Shown: positions 12,165 through 15,291 of the stretch, one piece after another
Layout: every line of letters starts with the position of its first letter
Numbering within the stretch: position 1 is the stretch's first letter
Origin: JAYEHC01 sp964490635
GTDB lineage: Bacteria; Patescibacteriota; Minisyncoccia; JAHIHE01; JAGLIN01
Direction of reading: 5' to 3'
Assembly (NCBI GenBank): GCA_964490635.1
Contig: CAZBCK010000023.1
Span: 1 to 15,291 of the forward strand
Length of the DNA stretch: 15,291 nt
Notes under the pieces: model-generated
Told to the model about the DNA's origin: nothing
The model's input: the letters and a program-made list of their open reading frames with translations, nothing else
The model's database searches: none
Made by a program: the position numbers and the translations under genes

Positions 12165-12968
12165 TTACAACTTGGAATCAGTGGAAAATATAGACACCCT
12201 TTTAATTTTCTCATCCTTTTCTTCAATCATAAAACTAATATACAAATCACCAAGCTTTTGTTGAGGAAACCTAAAGACTACATTGTATCGCTCAGCATAC
12301 CTTCCGTATTCTCTATTTAACATTATCAAAATATTTTCATCTTTCACAGTCTGATGAAATTTATATCCCAAAGCTTTATTGCTGTTAGTGATTCTATCCG
12401 CGTACTCTTGAAAATACACGATATTTTTTGAATATTCTTCAAGAGCCAAATTTTTTATTCGGTCTGTATCTGTAATTTTTATATCATTATCTGGCTTTAT
12501 GCATTTAACAGAATTATCTTCTTCAACCACGCCCTTAAATTCCAGAACATCGCCATCAGCAATTTCATGACTAGAATCACATAATATATAATAAACACGA
12601 TCCATGTCTCTATGGAAAATTACTATTGGTCTTTGAAATTTTTTATTATTTTCCGTACCGATAAATTCAGTATCATCATAGTTATATCTTACAATTCCTT
12701 TTATTTCAGTTTCATATCCTAAATTTCTAAATGCGCCCCAATTACTTAGAGAACTGGTCCCAAAATCACCTGGGAAGCTTTTTAAAGAAACATCATAAAA
12801 TGCAACTGAATATAATATTTGGCTCTCTTTAACTTTACTTATTTTATTATTAAACTTATTTCTTTCGTTTACTTTCGTCTCAAATGTGATTGGCTTAAAA
12901 TAAGCAACGACTGCAATTATCGCTAAAGCAGGCAAAATAGCTAAAACGATTTTTTTAATTTTTGGCAT
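12165..12968 (-). CDS. Unrecognised membrane-anchored protein
   Basis: A 267-residue protein with an N-terminal basic start (PKIKK) and one hydrophobic segment (residues 6-23), probably an uncleaved anchor with the rest outside the cytoplasm. The central part, about residues 88-165 (IKGIVRYNYDD..., RPIVIF, VYYILCDSSHEIADGDVLEF, GVVEED), resembles an OB-like beta barrel by its strand pattern and GDVLEFKG turn; this is only a fold guess. The C-terminal third is helical, then beta (YNVVFRF, LYISFMIEEKDEKIKRVSIF). No active-site motif is evident. It lies alone between the ppsA 3' palindrome and the ATPase promoter, and its ATG at 12968 has an A/T-rich leader without a Shine-Dalgarno sequence. Function unknown. 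Confidence 0.7.
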   Translation of the reverse strand: MPKIKKIVLAILPALAIIAVVAYFKPITFETKVNERNKFNNKISKVKESQILYSVAFYDVSLKSFPGDFGTSSLSNWGAFRNLGYETEIKGIVRYNYDDTEFIGTENNKKFQRPIVIFHRDMDRVYYILCDSSHEIADGDVLEFKGVVEEDNSVKCIKPDNDIKITDTDRIKNLALEEYSKNIVYFQEYADRITNSNKALGYKFHQTVKDENILIMLNREYGRYAERYNVVFRFPQQKLGDLYISFMIEEKDEKIKRVSIFSTDSKL

Positions 12969-13047
12969 ATTTGTTTTGTTAGATGCAAATTTTGCTTATA
13001 AATTTTATCACAGAACCAGGTTTGAGATTTAGTATCCTCGCACCTCA

Positions 13048-13075
13048 GCTCCATAGCCCTGCAGGGCTATGGAGC
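13048..13075. repeat. Perfect 28-bp palindrome downstream of ppsA
   Basis: Two perfect 14-bp arms meet at the centre (left arm GCTCCATAGCCCTG). No T-tract follows on either strand, so it is more likely a dispersed palindromic repeat than a terminator. A hairpin that stabilises the ppsA transcript end is possible. Its length equals that of the GTAGAGA palindromes (28-29 bp), but the sequence differs. Confidence 0.75.
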
Positions 13076-13096
13076 CAACAACCTAATATCCAATAT

Positions 13097-15291
13097 CTAC
13101 TTCTTCTTCCCCAAATAAATCATCGTCTTCAAAACCGTATCAGGCGTTAAAGAAATACTGTCAATCCCCTCTTTCACAACAAACTCCGCAAAATCAGGAA
13201 AGTCGGACGGCGCTTGACCGCAGATGCCAACTTTTCTTTTTCGTTTGTGAGCGCCCTTGATCAACTGCCTGATCAGAATTTTTACCGCTTCGTTTTTCTC
13301 GTTGGCAATATGAGACAAATTTCCGTTGTCACGATCTATCCCCAGAGTAAGCTGGGTCAGATCGTTGCTGCCGATTGAGAAACCGTCAAAGATCTTCGCA
13401 AATTCATCAACCAAAAGAATATTTGAAGGAATTTCCGCCATTACATAAACTCGCAAACCATTCTTGCCGCGTGGCAGTCCTGCTTCTTTCATCACTTCCA
13501 AAACCTTTTTTCCCTCTTCAACTGTTCGGCAGAACGGAACCATTACGATGACATTCGTCAGTCCGAATTCCTCGCGAACTTTCTTGATTGCTTCACATTC
13601 TAACTTGAACGCTTCTTTATATTTTTCGTCATAATATCGTGAAGCGCCACGCCAGCCGATCATTGGATTTTCTTCGCTCGGTTCAAAATATTTTCCGCCG
13701 ATCAAATTAGCATATTCGTTGCTCTTGAAATCAGAGAATCGCACAATGACATCTTTTGGATAAAAAGCCGCGCCCAATTTTCCAATCCCCTGCGCCAGTT
13801 TATCAACAAAAAATTCTGTTTTGGTTTTATAGCCAGCCGTAATTTTATTTATCTTGCCAGCTATCTGCCGGTCAATTCTTACTCCCTTAATTCTTCCATC
13901 CATCGCCATTAAAGCCAGCGGATGAACTTTAATCGTGTTGTTGATAATAAATTCCTCCCGCGCCAAACCAACTCCTTCATTGGGAATAAACGATTGCGTA
14001 AACGCCTGATCCGGTTCAGCAAGATTCATCATTATTTTCACTTTTGGTTTTTTGATCTTGCCAATATTTATTTTCTTGACTTCAAAATCAAGCAACCCTT
14101 CATAAACATATCCTTCTTCTCCTTCCGCGCAGCTCACGGTCACATCTTTTCCGTTCTTGATAACTTCCGTGCAAATCCTCGTTCCCACAACGCAGGGAAT
14201 TCCAAGCTCGCGAGAAACGATCGCCGCGTGGCAAGTTCTCCCGCCGGAATTCGTCACGATTGCGGAAGCGATCTTCATAATCGGCTCCCAATCCGGATCG
14301 GTCATTTCAGTAACCAGAACTTCTCCCTTTTTAAAACTTTCAATACCACTGACATCTTTGATAAGATTAACTCTTCCTTTGCCGATCTTATATCCCACAC
14401 TTGCGCCGGAACAAAGAATTTTAGACTTTACAGGCTTTTGACTTTCAATTAATTTATATTCTTCAAGAACATTTACATCGCGAACGCTCTGCGCCGTTTC
14501 GGGACGCGCCTGAACAATAAACAGCTTTCCCGTCACTCCGTCTTTCGCCCATTCCATATCCATCGGTCTTTTATAATATTCTTCAATAATCGTCGCCCAT
14601 TCCGCAAGTTTCAAAATTTCTTTTTCCGTAATGCAAAACTTTTTTCTATCTTCTTTCGGAACCGCAACATTTTTTGTTGATGATTTTCCTTCCGTGCTAT
14701 AAATAAGTTTCAATGCTTTTGAACCAAGCCTCTTTTCTATAATTGGACTAAATCCTTTTTTGAGCGTTGGCTGAAAGACATAGAACTCGTCAGGAGTAAC
14801 TTTCCCCTGAACAATATTCTCACCAAGCCCATAAGCGGCATTTATCAGAACTGCATCGCGAAATCCCGACTCCGTGTCAATTGAAAACATCACTCCGCTG
14901 ATTGCCCGATCAGAACGAACCATTTTTTGAATCCCGACTGAAAGCGCGATCGTGAAATGATCAAACCCTTTGTCCTCGCGATATGAGATCGCGCGATTCG
15001 TAAAAAGCGACGCGATGCACTGATGAGTGGCATAGACGACATTATGAATTCCTTTGATATTCAAATAAGTATCCTGCTGTCCCGCAAAGGACGCATCCGG
15101 CAAATCTTCCGCCGTCGCGCTTGATCGTACCGCGGTATCAACATTTTTCCCATACATCTTTTCCATTTTTTCATAAGCCACGGCAATTTCATCAGCTAGA
15201 TGATCGGGAAACTTAGCAGACATAATTGCCTGTCTAACCTTTTCTCCTCTTTCTGATAAATTTCTAATGTTGTGCGTATCAAGATCGCTCA
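13097..15291 (-). CDS. ppsA: Phosphoenolpyruvate synthase, partial (5' end outside the window)
   Basis: It converts pyruvate and ATP to PEP, AMP and phosphate in the cytoplasm (gluconeogenic direction), via a phosphohistidine swivelling domain. The frame stays open to the right edge, reading DLDTHNIRNLSERGEKVRQA before the Met at 15223, so that Met is internal and roughly the first 90 residues are missing. Counting from it: an ATP-grasp part with RSSATAEDLPDASFAGQQ (33-50) and MEWA...LFIVQARPET (223-243); the phosphohistidine domain GGRTCHAAIVSRELG (327-341, His332); the PEP/pyruvate TIM barrel with EGVGLAREEF (416-425), IGSNDLTQLTLGIDRD (617-632) and the catalytic Cys loop VGICGQAPSD (665-674). 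It ends normally with GKKK and TAG. Key residues are present. A decayed duplicate of its last 24 codons lies 3 kb away at 10116-10190. Confidence 0.95.
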   Translation of the reverse strand, partial: SDLDTHNIRNLSERGEKVRQAIMSAKFPDHLADEIAVAYEKMEKMYGKNVDTAVRSSATAEDLPDASFAGQQDTYLNIKGIHNVVYATHQCIASLFTNRAISYREDKGFDHFTIALSVGIQKMVRSDRAISGVMFSIDTESGFRDAVLINAAYGLGENIVQGKVTPDEFYVFQPTLKKGFSPIIEKRLGSKALKLIYSTEGKSSTKNVAVPKEDRKKFCITEKEILKLAEWATIIEEYYKRPMDMEWAKDGVTGKLFIVQARPETAQSVRDVNVLEEYKLIESQKPVKSKILCSGASVGYKIGKGRVNLIKDVSGIESFKKGEVLVTEMTDPDWEPIMKIASAIVTNSGGRTCHAAIVSRELGIPCVVGTRICTEVIKNGKDVTVSCAEGEEGYVYEGLLDFEVKKINIGKIKKPKVKIMMNLAEPDQAFTQSFIPNEGVGLAREEFIINNTIKVHPLALMAMDGRIKGVRIDRQIAGKINKITAGYKTKTEFFVDKLAQGIGKLGAAFYPKDVIVRFSDFKSNEYANLIGGKYFEPSEENPMIGWRGASRYYDEKYKEAFKLECEAIKKVREEFGLTNVIVMVPFCRTVEEGKKVLEVMKEAGLPRGKNGLRVYVMAEIPSNILLVDEFAKIFDGFSIGSNDLTQLTLGIDRDNGNLSHIANEKNEAVKILIRQLIKGAHKRKRKVGICGQAPSDFPDFAEFVVKEGIDSISLTPDTVLKTMIYLGKKK

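Noticed and set aside
13048..13075. Rho-independent terminator after ppsA
   Set aside because: The palindrome is perfect, but neither strand has a following T-run.
10116..13170. Complete integrative element with att sites at the two ppsA 3' ends
   Set aside because: No integrase or recombinase gene is present, and the two ends are too diverged for a fresh att duplication. It is kept only as one possible origin of the remnant.
13922..14452. Long plus-strand open frame opposite ppsA
   Set aside because: It lies antisense to conserved PEP synthase motifs; its openness follows from the codon use of ppsA.
1..15291. CRISPR array
   Set aside because: No regularly spaced direct repeats of 24-40 nt were seen; the repeats present are isolated palindromes or short tandem units.

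Overview
The window looks like part of a chromosome from an uncultivated Patescibacteria (Candidate Phyla Radiation) bacterium, most likely of the Parcubacteria type. The sequence is AT-rich and uses the standard code, with TGA acting as a stop. It carries a two-helix type IV secretion pilin-like domain of the kind common in that group, a compact PEP synthase, many small membrane-anchored unknowns, and dispersed palindromic repeats. The lineage is an inference from gene content, not from a marker gene. Every protein gene runs on the minus strand; only tRNA-Gly is on the plus strand.

Layout in transcription order (right to left). The window opens inside ppsA (PEP synthase, 3' three-quarters, 13097 to the right edge). 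A perfect 28-bp palindrome follows, then an unknown membrane-anchored protein (12165-12968), an intact AAA+/DUF4143 ATPase (10747-11877) behind a near-consensus promoter with an overlapping palindrome, a 5'-truncated second DUF4143 gene (10195-about 10713), and, directly after its stop, a 25-codon decayed copy of the ppsA 3' end (10116-10190). A 115-bp element with 27-bp inverted arms follows (9965-10079).

Next is a putative cell-surface cluster. It holds a small Cys-rich protein (9694-9936), a multipass membrane protein ending in two pseudopilin-like domains (8006-9676), a single-pass protein with a possible NTF2-like domain and its own promoter (7333-7938), a secreted beta-propeller protein ending in a pilin-like two-helix membrane domain (5277-7283), and a small TM2-like membrane protein (4978-5265).

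Downstream lies a tRNA-Leu(GAG) / four-helix-bundle protein / tRNA-Phe(GAA) unit. It converges on the plus-strand tRNA-Gly(GCC), with a bidirectional terminator between them. After that come two O-antigen ligase/polymerase-family (Wzy_C) genes in tandem (2222-3829 and 601-2187), closed by a terminator at 481-530. The left 480 bases hold only hairpins, repeats and open-frame fragments.

The strongest unusual signals are these. Several palindromic repeat families sit in frame inside both Wzy_C genes, so they are translated. The inverted-arm element at 9965-10079 shows paired base changes that keep each arm's own hairpin. A ppsA 3'-end remnant joins directly to a broken ATPase gene. Two membrane proteins have uncommon domain fusions with pilin-like parts. 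No single complete defence or secretion system is visible.
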